Source: Epiperipatus broadwayi (taxonomy: Eukaryota; Onychophora; Udeonychophora; Euonychophora; Peripatidae). Taken from it: 64,000 nt of DNA. The translations under genes were made by a program, and so were the position numbers. Positions 10,889-23,665 of this stretch are shown here, piece after piece (the first letter of the stretch is position 1; each line of letters starts with the position of its first letter). The stretch is taken from assembly GCA_028023455.1 (NCBI GenBank), contig JAQFVV010012416.1, positions 7,111,594 to 7,175,593 of the forward strand, read 5' to 3'. Under the pieces are notes generated by a model that worked only from the letters and a program-made list of their open reading frames with translations, searched no databases and was not told the DNA's origin.

Positions 10889-13694
10889 TGTGCACATGAG
10901 TACGAAAATATGAAAGCTATAAATACTTTAGCAGCGAAAGTTCTCTCTCACCTGTAATTTACGAAAGGGATAAATATTGTTATATTAATTTTCTCTCTTC
11001 CTTACTTATATATAATTCTTTTTTGCATACATATGTGCATATGATTCACATAGAAGTTTTTCTTATCCTTCATTTATTTAGCTGAGTGTACTTTTGCTTA
11101 CGAATACCACAATCATATCTCTCTAATCCATTTTGATTATTGTAAATCAGTTCATTTAGAATATTCCCACTGAGTGATAATCGAATGTTGTTTTCTCTTT
11201 TATTTATCATATTTTTGTGGTTGGATATGAATCAGACTTCTTTTACTTTCTTTTTTAGCCATTGCATTCTTTCTATGCATATCAGGTTGACTGTTATAGA
11301 ACAAGTTCACCTTCATGGTCCCAGAGCATGGACTCATATTTTGGACTATTTTTGGTGGACTTATATAAGTAATTCATGCTGCCCTTACTGGAAAGATGCT
11401 AAGCAGCCTTCTCACACTGAAATAAAAAGGAATGGAAAAAATATTAAATAGAGAAGAGAGTGAGTTTCTAATTACAATGAATGTGGTGATGATATCTCAA
11501 ATCAATTGTTAATTTTTGTGATATATCATGATAAATCCACTCACTGAAGAAGAAAACTGACTCCTTTAATTGAAAGTAAATATATTTTCATAATTATTAT
11601 TAATATATTTAAAATTTCTATTTCACCATACACACTTCAAATATTCAAGTAAAGATATCTAAAAAAATAAAATAATTCTGAGATACATTTCTATATGAAC
11701 CAGTACTCTTCAGTCATCCTGGGTTTCAATCTTTAATGTCTTCATCATCTTTAGGGAAAAAGTGAATGGAGTTAAATTAATGACACTATGCAGGGTTTTG
11801 CTTAATAATAAGGATATATTAATCTTTTAATTAAGTTTGATGCTGTTATATGGGTTAAAAGTTCTGTAATAAATGTCAAGTTTGATAAAGTAATAATGTA
11901 TTTATCTATAAAGGATGTTGGGAAATGAGAGAATGCAAAACATGGGCACTTATTGATTAAATTGTAGTAATATGATTATTAGCAATGTAAGTTTAAAATT
12001 ACTAAGTTATTTTTTAGATGAATAGAAATTCTTAATGACCAAAGATTAATCGAGAAAAACTTATTACATAGAATGAAAACTGTCTTCTATTTTTGTTGAA
12101 TGATTTTATAATATATTAAGTAGCTATTAACTATACTTATTTCTTTTAAATTCGTCAATGTGACATTTATGACTTCTTTTAATTCTCTTTTCTCTGTTGT
12201 TTTCTTGTTACGGATGCATAGTTTACAAGCCAGCATCCTGTTCTATTTTTATTCAATGTTTATATAAGTAAATTTAGAAAAATATTAGCTTTTCACCACA
12301 AGGATATGCCCCAATGCAAAGAAATAAATTGCAAAAAAAGTTTGAACATTTAACACTGTATATGCAAATATATAAATAAATCTGGGCAATGTAAATCCTA
12401 ATTATGATGTGGATACAGTCAATAGTAATTCTCATATTAGGCAAAAAAAAAAGTAATCATTCTGCAGTGTGTACCATTTCAAGTAAACTTCCATCAACAA
12501 TTGCTTAAAATGCCACAAATTATTCATGTATATATAGAAACTGTTCTTAAATTAATGACAGTGAATAGGAAAGAATGACTTATCAACATCATAGTCTTTC
12601 TATATATTATTCTTGCTTTAATATCAGACTGGTTGATTTATTGGTACTGATATAAGATAAGGGCTGCTGCCTATGTAAAGCTGATCTAAGAGGGCACTAC
12701 CCACAAGTACAAACCCTACTAAACAGTTAATATTTAGATAATTTAATGAACGATAATTAATAACATCTTAACTATTTACATACATACGATAATTTAACAT
12801 AAGGCCTGAAGGCATTCATAAATAATAATTTAGATCAGTACAATCTGTAAGAGTCCTAGCTGGATGTTCCTACTTTCAGAGGCCAGCTCTCTACTTGAAG
12901 TTACTGTGCCATGGGAGATGATCTGCTCCACTATATATGTCTGTGTGCACAGATAAAGCTCCAAGAATCAAGTGTAGTCTTGTTCATCAAATTAGTACTG
13001 TGGTATTCATTGTTTTAATTCCTCCATTTGACTGACTTATACTCCAGTCCATCCGCTCAGGTGATTCTTCATTTTAATCTCCATACAAGAATAAACTTCG
13101 TTATCGTGAGTTATTTTTGTAGTTTGTCGTTTATCTTATAAAAGAAATCTAACTCAAATTCCTTTAATTGTTTTATTTCATTAACGATGTATTCTACTCT
13201 CATTAATTAGACTTATTACTTTTAGAAAATAATACTTTTCTTATCTTAAAATTTATAAAACTTTTACTTACTATTTTAAAAGAATCAGTCTTTTAAAATT
13301 CTTTACTTTATTAAATTTATTAGATTTTCTCATTAAGTTTGTACCTATATATGTATTTTAAGCATACACATACATATCAGTTGCTAATAGCTATCTCAAT
13401 AGTTAAAAATGGAGATTTTTTTTTAAATGTAAACCTACTGCAAAATCATTTGTTAGTTTTTTATATGTTATAGTAAACTAGTAGTAAAGCTATCATGCAC
13501 TATGATTGGAGCTTACTTTCCTCCATGTTTGTTTGCTTATATTTACAGATGCATTAATCTACTAACATTCTATATATATACTAGTGAGCTCAGCATCAGA
13601 AAGCTATAAGAAAAATTACCAGATAATGTGCACAGCAAAAAAAAAAATAACAGAAAAATAAATTTAAAAAAATACATAAATAATGATTGCTTAC

Positions 13695-13891
13695 TTTTGC
13701 TTAGACTGTCTTTTGGTAACAGCAGCCTGTTGCGCGGCCGTTTGCCGAGAAAGAGCATGCGAAGACATCTTGGCAGGGTTCCAAGATTGAGCTAAACTTG
13801 ATGAAAGAGGTTGCTGTTGTTGTATAACATGATTGACTGTTGGTGCAGAATCTAATAATGAATCATACATGCTGCTCTCTGATAGCTCAGG
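13695..13891 (-). CDS. HIPK: HIPK exon F (Gln-rich; basic tail before the KRVKENTPP exon)
   Basis: The exon is 197 nt, 65 codons plus two bases, phase 0 in and phase 2 out. The acceptor is (TC)n-TTTTAAAG and the donor CAAAA|GTAAGC. It reads PELSESSMYDSLLDSAPTVN, then a QQQQPLSSS stretch, AQSWNPAKMSSHALSRQTAA, and ends in basic TKRQSKQ plus a split Lys. In vertebrate HIPK2 the matching region is VAHVMRQQP...SSRKSKQHQ, directly before the segment leading to KRVKENTPP. Conservation is modest apart from the basic end, so identity rests on splice phase, position and the junction with exon G. Confidence 0.8.
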
Positions 13892-14020
13892 CTTTAAAAG
13901 AGAGAGAGAGAAAAAATAACAGTTAGAATTTAATAATATGATGAATATAATAGCAATATCAACAATAATCACTCATAATATTGAAACAAAATCCTTGTTT
14001 CTACTTCACCTTCGAGCAGT

Positions 14021-14644
14021 AAGTTACAACTTGCACATTATGCAAACAAGTGAAGCTCAATATCAAGAGGATTATCAGGCTGAGCGCTTTCGGGAACCTT
14101 TAGTTCCCATATTCATAGCCTATCTTGAGGGTGTCAGCTTGAGTTGTGATTTTAAATGACTGGGTAGTAATTTATGCAAATTTATTCAATGTCTTCATAT
14201 AGTCCATTTTCTAGAGATGGAAAAGTATGATTCTTTCTGGTTTATTGCATTGTCATCATTTGCAATGAAGCACGTTTCTTTTATTTTGTGTTTAGTATTG
14301 TTGCGCTCTGTTCACAATGCCTTTGCTACTGTGGGTTCGAATATATCTGTGCACAGAGCGCAACGATACTAAATGCAAAATAAAAAAAGTGTGCTTCATT
14401 GAAAATGACAACAATGCAATAAACTGGAAAGAATCGTGCTTTTCCATCTCTAGAAAGTAGTTTATATAAAGACATTGAATAAATTTTGCATAAATTATTA
14501 CCCAGTTGTTTAAAATCACAACTCAAGCTGACACCCCCAAGGTAGGCTATGAATATGGGAACTAAAATTTCCCAAAAGTGCTCAGCCTGATAATTCTCTT
14601 GATATTGAGCTTCACTTGTTTGCATAACGTGCAAGTTGTAACTT
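14021..14644. repeat. 624-bp fold-back element
   Basis: The left arm 14021-14314 and right arm 14350-14644 are complementary over their whole length with scattered differences, around a loop of about 35 bases. The ends are AAGTTACAACTTGCAC and its complement. Both arms encode the mirror-image peptide MQTSEAQYQE.YQAE.F, which explains two opposing open frames. A 14-nt direct repeat AATAATCACTCATA lies at 13964-13977 and 14645-14658, adjacent on the right but 43 nt away on the left. It may be a target-site duplication if the element extends left of the palindrome. Confidence 0.85.
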
Positions 14645-15259
14645 AATAATCACTCATATACAGAAATTTAAAAGTGTATGTTTCTGCATATTATAGTAGG
14701 TAAGCAGGGTTAACAATAAAAAAATAATTGCATTAATTATTTCATGACTGACAATGAAGCAGAAAATACAATCTAGTTTTCCCAACCATGTTCTTTAGAA
14801 TATCACCCAGTGACTCAAAAAAAAAAAATGAAAAGAAAAAAACAACAAAAAAATGAATATCAAAAATATCCTTAACAAGAAAGACACTGGTACAACTAAG
14901 AAGTAGAAATCTATCCTTAATAGTTATGGGTGTTCTGAACTTTATTGATCTTTGGTTGAATCTATTAAATGTTATTAGATTACAACTGTGAAATTCTAAA
15001 TAAATAATAAGTCACATAATCAATCAGTAGCTCAAAAGATCATGTGACATTAAAAGGACCTGAGTGACAAATTGAGAATAACAATTCCATTCGATAGACC
15101 AACTGAGGTTTTTTTTTTCCTCAACTGCTAATCAATCTAAGAATTTTTAAAAGCTCTTGGATCTACCATTCATTATGCCTACAAATTATGATAATTTTGA
15201 TTTGGCATGCCTAAACCTTTAAATTATTTAGAATAAAGCAAAAATCTTTAATGAATCAA

Positions 15260-15465
15260 TAACATCAGCATCAGCTTCTAAAGGCAATGCCTAGTTGTTG
15301 CAGCCACATCTTTCGGTCTTCCACAATTCTTTTTGTATCTGCATAGGAAAAATAACCGATTTTGCTGTTCACATTTTTTATAATAGGACATTCTTGGCAT
15401 GCCTCTCAATCTTCTTCCCATGATTTTGCTTTCTAAAATATATTTGTAAAACATTATCATGCCTT
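15260..15465 (-). pseudogene. Possible LINE C-terminal fragment
   Basis: The minus-strand frame reads YILESKIMGRRLRGMPRMSY and ends RPKDVAATTRHCL. A basic GRR.RG.PR.SY segment followed by an RKDV/W-like terminus is common at the C-end of invertebrate LINE reverse transcriptase proteins. The stretch is short and the family is not assignable. Confidence 0.4.
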
Positions 15466-16190
15466 AAAACTATGCCCTAAAAATTAAAACCTGCTCATAT
15501 TTATCATTTCGTAAAGAGACCTATTGAACATGAATCAAAAATAAAACAATTTTAAAGTGCATATTCAAAAAGCTTATATATAAAAGCAATTTAGCTGAAA
15601 CACGTTGTCACTTCCAAGTATGTAGTGGCATATGTAAGGATATTAAAAAAGTGCAATATGTTAAAGCAAACTTGTGCCTAATCTGCTTTTCTCCCAAATT
15701 CTTAAACTATAGAATATGAGAAAACTCCAAATTCATGAATGTACATCAGTAATTACATCCAAAAGTTTTTCTTCATCAATTTTCAGTTTTAAATTAAATT
15801 TTCTGCATGACATGAATCAAAGTCAATATGACATAGTCTATCCATGTTCTAAAAAGTATTTAGAAAATGTATTAAATCACTAAATGAAGTGAAAAGTTTG
15901 TGTGCTATCAAACATCCAGGAAAGTCAGTTAAGTTAATGTTTCCCACCTTCCAAAACCTTTACATAATACAAAAAACGTGTCTACTCCTTATTAATCAAA
16001 TATGTTTTTATCCCTAAGTCCTATCTTTTTTTGATTCCTATCCTATTTAGTAAAAGTTGCTTCATTACATCTGTTATTCTATACCCATAAAATCATAACT
16101 GTTCTAATTTTTTTTATTCTCTCTATTTTTAAATTCATCCACTCTACAGAAAAATTCCTGATCAACTTTCAACATCTAAAACTACAATAG

Positions 16191-16391
16191 AAAACTCTCC
16201 ACACTGTAGTGTCAGCCAGTGCAAGGTGTATGCAAAAAGATTTGCGTATAAAATCTCGATCTATTGCCTACTCATCTAATATTAGTTTCTAGTTTGTGGC
16301 TTTCAACAGTGAGGAATCTTGGATCTGAGAGCACTGCATCTAGACCTTAGGATATAATGCACTACTGTAGGGAGAGTTTGCTTCTGTATTA
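16191..16391 (-). repeat. Dispersed repeat family R2, inverted-repeat-bounded copy
   Basis: The unit has inverted ends, AAAACTCTCCACACTGTAGTG and GCACTACTGTAGGGAGAGTTT. Inside, on the minus strand, it reads GCTCTCAGATCCAAGATTCC, then CTCACTGTTGAAAGCCACAA, then CTAGAAACTA. The same internal order occurs at 43800-44015, at 38225-38560 (two opposing copies), partly at 52095-52190, and its ends occur at 57525-57645. This is a short non-coding family, MITE-like. Confidence 0.7.
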
Positions 16392-16449
16392 ATAGCCTGT
16401 GTATGCACAGGAAATGGTGATCGTGTGACATTTTAGTCGTTTTTAACTT

Positions 16450-19400
16450 CTAAAACTCCAAAAAAAATATATATATATTCAATACTATCTTTCTCATCTC
16501 CACACAAACAGCACCTACTATATAAATCTGCTGTCCTTATACCAAATAATAGCAAGCTCCCTTTAATGTTACCATGCATCCTATATACACATGTATAATT
16601 TTCATTCTTAACACAATTTCAAACTAATTTTTATTAATAATCGTTTTTCATAAATCTATTTTTTCTCTAACCACCTTTTCCGTTCTCTTTTCCCATCTCT
16701 CATAAATTATATATTTGTAATATACATTCCCTATACCGTTTATTCCAGTCCTTATATAAGCATGAAAATAAATTGTTTATATATTGACTTTACTTATTAT
16801 AAAACCTTTTCAAATATGATTGCTGTCTTCTCCACATAATCCAATTAAATGCTATTTTTACTAATCTATTTTCAGTCATATAAATCTTTTTTAAATCTAA
16901 TTTCCATTTGCCTTACTAAAAAAAAAAAAAGAGTACTCCATTTCATCTCAAAGAGCCACCAACATATATTTGCCCAATTTATTTTACATTCTATATAAAA
17001 AAAATTTGAGTTTATTGACCAATATCAACTACATCATTTCCAAATGTTAAAACAGTGCCATCACTCCTTTTCAAATACTTCTTCATGCCAGATTTTAATC
17101 AATCCCATTCTACTTTTTGATTTTTCCTCAACTCAAATTCCCAACTATCTGTGTAATTTCTTTTTTCCAATTAACAAACACTTAAATGCTTACATCTCTT
17201 CACTTCTTCAAGATAAACATCTCCCTAGTTCTCATACTTCAGTTTTGCTCTTTTCATTAAATATTGGTATATTAGAATTTCTCAACCCTTATTCCCAACT
17301 ATCTGTAAAACTCTTTTTCCATTTAACGCATACTTAAATACTTATATCTCTTCACTTCTTCAAGATAAAGATCTCAGTTTTCATACTTCAGTTCTGCTCT
17401 TCCCATTAAATACTAGTACATTAGAATTTTCTTTATAGAATTTAATTGTCATACTTCTTTTTGCCTCTCCACACATTCTCTGATACATATCTTCTCACTA
17501 CTTGTAAAACAAATCTCACATCATCAGAACAAAAAGAGCAGAATGCTATACATTCTCTTGATTCTGACTATAGGCATCCCCACCCTTATCTTTAATCTTT
17601 CTATCTCAACCCCCAAATCTTTTAGAAACATAATAAATAATAATGGTGAAATGGACATCCAGGTTTCAGTCTGATTACACATTCAATGTTCATTGATTCT
17701 ATTCTATATCCTCAAAATAGTAGTTATAAAAATTATCCTTATAAATACTTTTAATCATTCTAACAATTCTAGAACTACTCCTGTATTTTCATGATTTCTC
17801 TACAAACTATTTCTATCTATTGATTTTAAGCCTTTCCTATACATCTAAAAAATACAATAAGCACTAGTTTATTTTCTTTATAAGACATTTCGATGAAGTG
17901 AGATACAATTTTTAGAAAATTATTTCCCATCCTTCTCTGTGAACAATTTCTATTCTAAATCTTCCCCAAAATTTCAATCTTTTCCATACAAATCCTAAAC
18001 TTATTCAATAAGATAATGTACGTAAATAAGTGATAAACTATGAAAATCATTGCTATTGGTCTAAAGCTAGTTAACAATGTAAAATATTTGTCCTTTCTTT
18101 AAATAGTAATCTAATTCTCACAACAGATGGAGTATTTTTTCACCTACTACTATTTCAGTTGCCATATCGTCTTGTCTTCTTGTTTTTCCTTTTTCCCAAT
18201 CATATTTACTTAACAACTCTCTTTCAATCAAAGTTCTTATTATAAATTTAATAAGTATTTTTTCAAAGTTTTTCTTTTTCCTCTGCATTTAATAATACAT
18301 CACGCTTTTCCTTCTTCTTCACATATCTCCAAAAATTTTCACAATCCACTTTTCTGCACTATTAATTTCCTTTGCTAATTCCTCTATTAACTTTTTATTA
18401 ATTCCACTCCATTTCAGATTTAACTCCATTCTAGTTATTTATTTTTTTGCTCTTGACATAGCTATACAGCCAAACTTCCCCTCTTCCCTCAATTGCTCCT
18501 TAGTAGCTTTTTTTTTCTGCATATATTCTTTCTTTCTTTTATACTTTTTCAATTTTTCCTCTCCATTCCCTCTTACTAATCATATTAGTTCTTAATTAAA
18601 TGCTCATTTGCAATTTTTGTCACCATATCCATCCATTGTAGCCTTTAAAATCACCATCTTGCATAATAGGTTTCAAGATACTATTAAATTTACTCAATTT
18701 TATCTCGTTTTGTTTCCTATTCACTTCTATTGGCCTTTCTACAACATTTGTTATTTAGTTGTTCAAACACTTGTAATTCTACTGACATAAAATTATGATC
18801 ACTATTACATTCTTTTCCTTTCTCACCAAAGATTTTATTTTCTTTTATCTTCTCTAGTTCCTCTTTATCTAATAACATATAATTTAACAGTATATTTCAA
18901 ATTTTGCCTCAACTATATAAACTCTCCATCAAATATTTTATTAAATTTCCAATTTCCAGTTATTCTTTTTCAGACATCCTCTTTAATGCTATATTCATAT
19001 TCTACATTTCATCATATCACTTATAATCAATATTTATATTTTCTAAATTCATTTATATCGCACATAAACATTCCCAAATACAGTACCTTCATTCCACTCT
19101 TTCACATATTCTCCATTTCCTGTGCCTAATAAATATATCATACCACACATCCTCTTTCCTCAATTTCAATCCAAACCATATACATGCTTTGTAATTTTTT
19201 AATAAGATGTCCTCCTTAATAATAACCCCTAAATTCCCTTCTTTGTTATCCTCATCACATCTATTGAGCCCATTTGATTCACATTTCTGAAGATGTAGTT
19301 CTTCTTCATTTTTCAAATATTTCCTAAAGAAATATCTTCAAATTTTCTCATTCATATCTTAACTCCACACACATTTATAAAACCAAAATTTATATTATCA

Positions 19401-19560
19401 CTCTTGGCCTTTCTTTTAAAATTTTTTTTTTTTTACAGTTAGCACCCTCCACATTAGCTTTTATCATATTCACATCCCTAAATTTAGGCATAATCTTTTT
19501 TATATTCATCTCCAACAGTGCAGTTTTATTCTAGCTTATTATAAGTATAGACAATAAAGG
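16450..19560 (-). pseudogene. LINE retrotransposon relic (endonuclease and reverse transcriptase)
   Basis: The minus strand is purine-rich and carries fragments in LINE order. Near 19.1-19.35 kb is an endonuclease-like segment (GNLGVIIKEDILLKNY...WFGLKLRK). Near 17.6 kb is a reverse transcriptase segment (GCPFSPLLFIMFLKDLGVEIE, read across one frame shift). Near 17.52 kb the catalytic box appears as CSDDVRFVLQ instead of YADD. Near 16.5 kb is a CCLCGDEKDSIEY segment, resembling the C-terminal Cys/His motif of many invertebrate LINEs. Stops and frameshifts are frequent, so it is long dead. The family was not determined. Confidence 0.68.
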
Positions 19561-19909
19561 TCTCTATATTACACCCGAATTAATATTTGGGGGTATTTTT
19601 ACTTATGCTACATAGATAAACATTTATTTCAATATACAATACTATGAATTAACATTTCAAATAAATAAATGACAAAATCAGAATTGATATCCCTTTCCCA
19701 TAAGTCATCTAATAAAAAAAAAAAAGATCAGTAGTAATCATATTACATCTTGTTTTGGGAATATGTGGCAAATGAAGATTATTTTACATAATAATATAAT
19801 AATATTAAAGATGCAAAAAGATTTATCTAATCTAAAGCATTATATAATCAAAATAATAAAAGATTTTGCATACATTAATTAAATAAAAAATATTATATAA
19901 AATTCTTAC

Positions 19910-20095
19910 TACAGGAAACATTGGTCGATCGCTAAGCAAACTATTTTCCAATACGAGAGATCGCCGCCAACTGTCAGACTGGGATGGTAAGCCTTCTGGA
20001 AGTAGTGGTTGTTGCATTGAGCGTTGTCCTGACAACTGTTGCCATGGAGGCACAAACATTTGTCTATTAGTAGGCCAGCCTGACTGCACAGCATT
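19910..20095 (-). CDS. HIPK: HIPK exon E (PPWQQLSG block)
   Basis: The exon is 186 nt, 62 codons, phase 0 on both sides. The acceptor is a long T tract ending TTTTAG, the donor CCTGTA|GTAAGA. It reads NAVQSGWPTNRQMFVPPWQQ, then LSGQRSMQQPLLPEGLPSQS and DSWRR, ending DRPMFPV. Vertebrate HIPK2 has [20 protein letters not shown] followed by a LADWRN segment in the same order. The WP...PPxWQQL pattern is the best anchor. Another GT three bases upstream (CCT|GTAGTA) would remove one codon in frame, but GTAAGA is the better donor. Confidence 0.87.
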
Positions 20096-20261
20096 CTAAA
20101 AAAATTTTTTTTTTCTTTAATAATCATACAAGAGCAACATTAATTAACAAAACAACAATACTTAACTGATTTTTTTTTTTTTTGGAAGCATAAAATTACC
20201 ACACACAAAAAAAGTAAACCATAAAAAAGATGAAAAGCCTTTTATTAAGGTTATGTAAGGT

Positions 20262-20445
20262 AAAAATCTCTCCAACAATTCCCCATAAAAGTTCAGAGTA
20301 AAAGATATTACTCATCAGGCTTGTTAGTTGCAAGTAGTGAGGGTTCAGATAGTTTTTTATCCTTGTTTTACCCTCTAAGAATAGATACCCATTTTCTAAC
20401 CAATATTAGATAGTTACTTGGAGTGGTTATGAACTGTCTACCTGA
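20262..20445 (-). repeat. SINE family B tail
   Basis: The minus strand carries TATTGGTTAGAAAATGGGTATCTA followed by GAGGGTAAAACAAGG. The same tail order follows tRNA-like heads at 26.05, 29.83, 33.5 and 34.4 kb. It is old and degenerate. Confidence 0.5.
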
Positions 20446-20817
20446 AAGAAAAATCCTAAGGAAAAAATGTTAAGCTTTACCTTCCACTGTACTACTAGAT
20501 TCTTCATTGCAGGTCACTTATTTGTATCTTACAGACACATAAGACAATGTGAAAATACATAATCTATTTGTTACAATGTGCATTTGTTTCAATTGTAGAA
20601 AATTTTACATACATTTTTTTGGGGCTCATTTGTAAATTAACTATAATGTTGAAAATTTTAGTAAACAGTATCTCTGTTTGGTAAATTAACTACAAATGAA
20701 AATAAATGTAATATTTGAAGTTAAATTATTATTATTACTTTTTAATAATATTAGTAAATACCACACTTGAAAAAAATCCAAGATCAACTTTATTAGCTAG
20801 TAATTTTTAATAAGCTA

Positions 20818-20843
20818 AAAAAAAAAAAGGAGGGGGGGGGGGA
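20818..20843. repeat. A-run / G-run junction tract
   Basis: About 12 A, then GGA, then 11 G on the plus strand. Comparable A/G or T/G junction tracts occur at 28142-28168, 47296-47323 and 52571-52592. Confidence 0.9.
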
Positions 20844-21159
20844 CGACCATCAAAAGTATGAGATAAAAAGTTAAGAGATTTGAACAATGGTATCACTAGC
20901 ATTTTTGAGCCCCTATACAAAATTTAAAAAAGACCTTAATATATATTAAATAAAAGAATCCAGTGCCCATACAAATTGCGTTGTTTTTTTCCACATTAGT
21001 TATGACACTGAATTTGTATTATATTTTGTTTTAAAAAAACCAAATTCCTATTAAATATAAATATTCTGTTAAAATCTTTTATTTACCATAGACAAATAAT
21101 GATACTAGTAAATGAATGATGGTTAACATAAAATCCTAAGTAATATTTACAGTCAAATT

Positions 21160-21400
21160 CTTTCTCAGTCATCATCTTCAATAGAAGCCATTTCATACAT
21201 GGGAATGGTGCTTATCTTTCTCATACATCATCATCAATAAAAGTCATGTCATAAATGAGAAAGTCATCATCATTAATAAAAGCCATTTCATATATGGGAA
21301 TGGTACTTCTCCTCAGTTATGATCGTCAATAGAAGCCATTTCATTAATGAGAATGGCACTGTTCTTTCTCAGTTATCATTATCAATAGACACCATTAAAT
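21160..21400. repeat. Degenerate minisatellite
   Basis: About five imperfect copies of a unit of roughly 45-60 bp containing TCTCAGTCATCATC, AATAGAAGCCATTTCATA and ATGGGAATGGTAC. Copies vary in length and some are merged. Confidence 0.7.
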
Positions 21401-21521
21401 AAGACTGGACTTTTTAATTCCAGAAACACAAAGATAGAAAAAGAACGAATGTCAAATCAAGCGAACCAATCTGTAAATCACAAATATGTCCTTTATTCTA
21501 TTAATGTGATATCATACAATA

Positions 21522-22412
21522 CACCTGGATCTCATTTTATGCGGATTATTTTAATGCGATTTTGAAGTTATGTGATTCATGTTTCTTCTTAATATTCTTC
21601 ATATTTCACTATATTTATTCGATATCAAGAAATTTAAATTATTAATAACTTATTTTGATTTGAAATACTTTTTTTTTCTTTCAAAAATATAACGTTATAT
21701 TAGCAGCTTACGTTAATATGGCCATAAGCTGTATTTAGAATCTTAGCTTCTATGTAAATAACTTATTTATACTAATGAGTAAATAATAATAATAGATTTA
21801 TACATACGTATAAAAATATCGCCATAAATATTAAAAGATTTTAAACTTTTAAAACGTATTTTGTTAGATATTAACAGAAATAAATATTTTTTTTAGATTT
21901 TTAAAATAAATAATAACGAAGATTTTATTGATTTTATAAACTGAAAATAATCTTTTTAATGATAATGTCTAATCTTTTTGTTTTGATTGCGATTCATTTT
22001 TTTAATATAGAAACAGCACAAGACTGGAAGTGGCGCTAGTTGTATAAACGTCACAAATCTGATTTCTTACTAGTTCTCAAACGAACCCTTATTGTAAAAT
22101 AGCAGTAATGATTATATGTATGAAAAAATGTAAAATTAAATACTCTAGTTAATAAAAAAAGTAAAAAAAGTTTGTCTTATATTAATTTTTTTCATATATT
22201 TGAAATTTTTTATTAGTCATACTTTATTTCCTTATTTTTGTAATGCGAATTTTAAAGTAATTTTTCCTTGTTGCTTTGCTTTTATGCCAATTTCTGAAAA
22301 TTATGGGAACCTATCCCCCATTTTTCAAGGTAAGTTACATTTATATTTGTGCGATTTCTTTTGTGCGCGGTTTCTGAGGAACCTATCTACCGCATAAAAC
22401 AAGACCCAGGTA
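21522..22412. mobile_element. Non-autonomous pogo/Tigger-like DNA element
   Basis: The inverted ends CACCTGGATCTCATTTTATGCGG and CCGCATAAAACAAGACCCAGGTA are each flanked by TA. Sub-terminal TTAATGCGATTTT on the left and GTGCGATTTCTTTTGTGCGCGGTTT on the right resemble the repeated GCG-containing ends of Tigger elements. The 891-bp interior is A+T-rich with no transposase, so it is a deletion derivative or MITE. Confidence 0.65.
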
Positions 22413-22499
22413 TACTGCCTTTTGACTTCTGCAGCAATTTTTTTTTTTATAAATTTCAATGCCTTGCCTAATTGTAGTTTTCCATTATATCTTATACTC

Positions 22500-22870
22500 A
22501 GTTTATACTTCACTAAAAGAGATCAACATTGGACATCTTTAAAGGCTCTTTGAAATAATTTTTATTGCAAATGGATCTGTCCATGAAAATTGTGATGAAG
22601 TTCATCATGAGAAAAAGTCTGTAGATGTTTATTTGCTTAACAAGTCCAATCTCATGAACTTGCTGTCATATTTTCAGAATCTTATAGCACACCTTTAAGC
22701 AATATTTCTCAGTGTCTCTATGCTACTATGATAGAGGGTCCATGACTCAATTCCATATTGTAAATTGGACAGAATAAAAGCTCTTACATAATATATAGAA
22801 CTAATTCCATTAAAGTAGTTTCATCATTATTTTTTAGCTAGAAATTACTAATATGGAAGATATAGCCAAC
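22500..22870 (-). pseudogene. LINE reverse transcriptase C-terminal relic
   Basis: The minus-strand frame reads AFILSNLQYGIESWTLYHSS, then ETLRNIA and RCAI. After a frame change it has LMMNFITIFMDRSICNKNYF and KEPLKMSNVD. This follows the LLYGCESWTLY ... RCLR ... MDxSRLPK ... LK.SL...NID order of the C-terminus of many invertebrate LINE proteins. Only this 3' end remains, ending beside the Tigger-like element. Confidence 0.62.
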
Positions 22871-23665
22871 CAAATAGCAAGATTTCTGGCCATAGGAGAT
22901 TTGCTTCATTCATAGCTCATTTTGGAAAAGATAAATGAGTAGAAAAAAAGCCAATCACTATCAGATTTGCTTCATAGCTCATCTTGGAAAAGATAAGATA
23001 AATGAGTAGAAAAGAAGTCAATCACTTAAGATATTTATAGACAATAACTGGAGTTTTTTAATTCTCTTCATTAAAAACATTCAAGAAAAAATATTAGAAA
23101 GTATGAAGTTAAAGAAATATGAGAAAAATAAAAAACAAAAAGATATAACAACATACATTAAAAAATTTTTTTATAAGTCCTGGGGAGTTCAATTACAAAG
23201 TTCCTGGATCAAAACTCTGTCTATTATTTCTGGTGTTTCTAAGCAACTGACCATTTCGTTATTTTTTTGTTTATAATGTGGCATTTTGAAATTTTATTTC
23301 TAATAGTATGTACTTTTGTCAGACAACAATTTAAAATACTGAAATAAAACAGTATATTAAATATATAAAAAATTAATATATAAATTTGAATTTAAGTGAA
23401 GAAAAAATAAATAATTTGCTAAGCATGATAAAATGTAGCTAAGGTGAATGATTATTTAGTTTCATGTTTAGAGAATAATTAAAATTTCCATTTCACATGT
23501 GAAGTTTGAATAGATATAGAAATGACTTTGTAAATAAAAAATACTCCCTACTTTTAATTCTTTCTAAAAATGAAGTAATATATGCATTTATTCAGTAACA
23601 AGTTAGAAAACAAAAAAAAAAAACTATCTGTTGGAAACAAATTGCTGCTGGCTCTACATTTCACT

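Larger units (their letters stand above)
3843..13694. other. HIPK intron F-G (9.85 kb)
   Basis: Repeat-filled intron: SINE palindrome (4098-4829), two hairpins (4909-5158 and 5186-5454), a Penelope endonuclease relic (8790-9170), and a mariner with attached fold-back (9230-10888). The intervals 5455-8790 and 10890-13694 are A+T-rich with no gene I can support. A segment at 6480-6760 and one at 12650-13000 are more complex and possibly old transposon sequence, but were not identified. Confidence 0.6.
13892..19909. other. HIPK intron E-F (6.0 kb)
   Basis: Holds a 624-bp fold-back (14021-14644), a possible LINE 3' fragment (15260-15465), an inverted-repeat-bounded dispersed repeat (16191-16391) and a long LINE relic (16450-19560). 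The stretch 14645-15250 shows nothing beyond A+T-rich sequence. Confidence 0.6.

Noticed and set aside
11185-11451. 88-codon plus-strand open frame
   Set aside because: No recognisable motif, no splice or repeat context, and composition like the surrounding intron.
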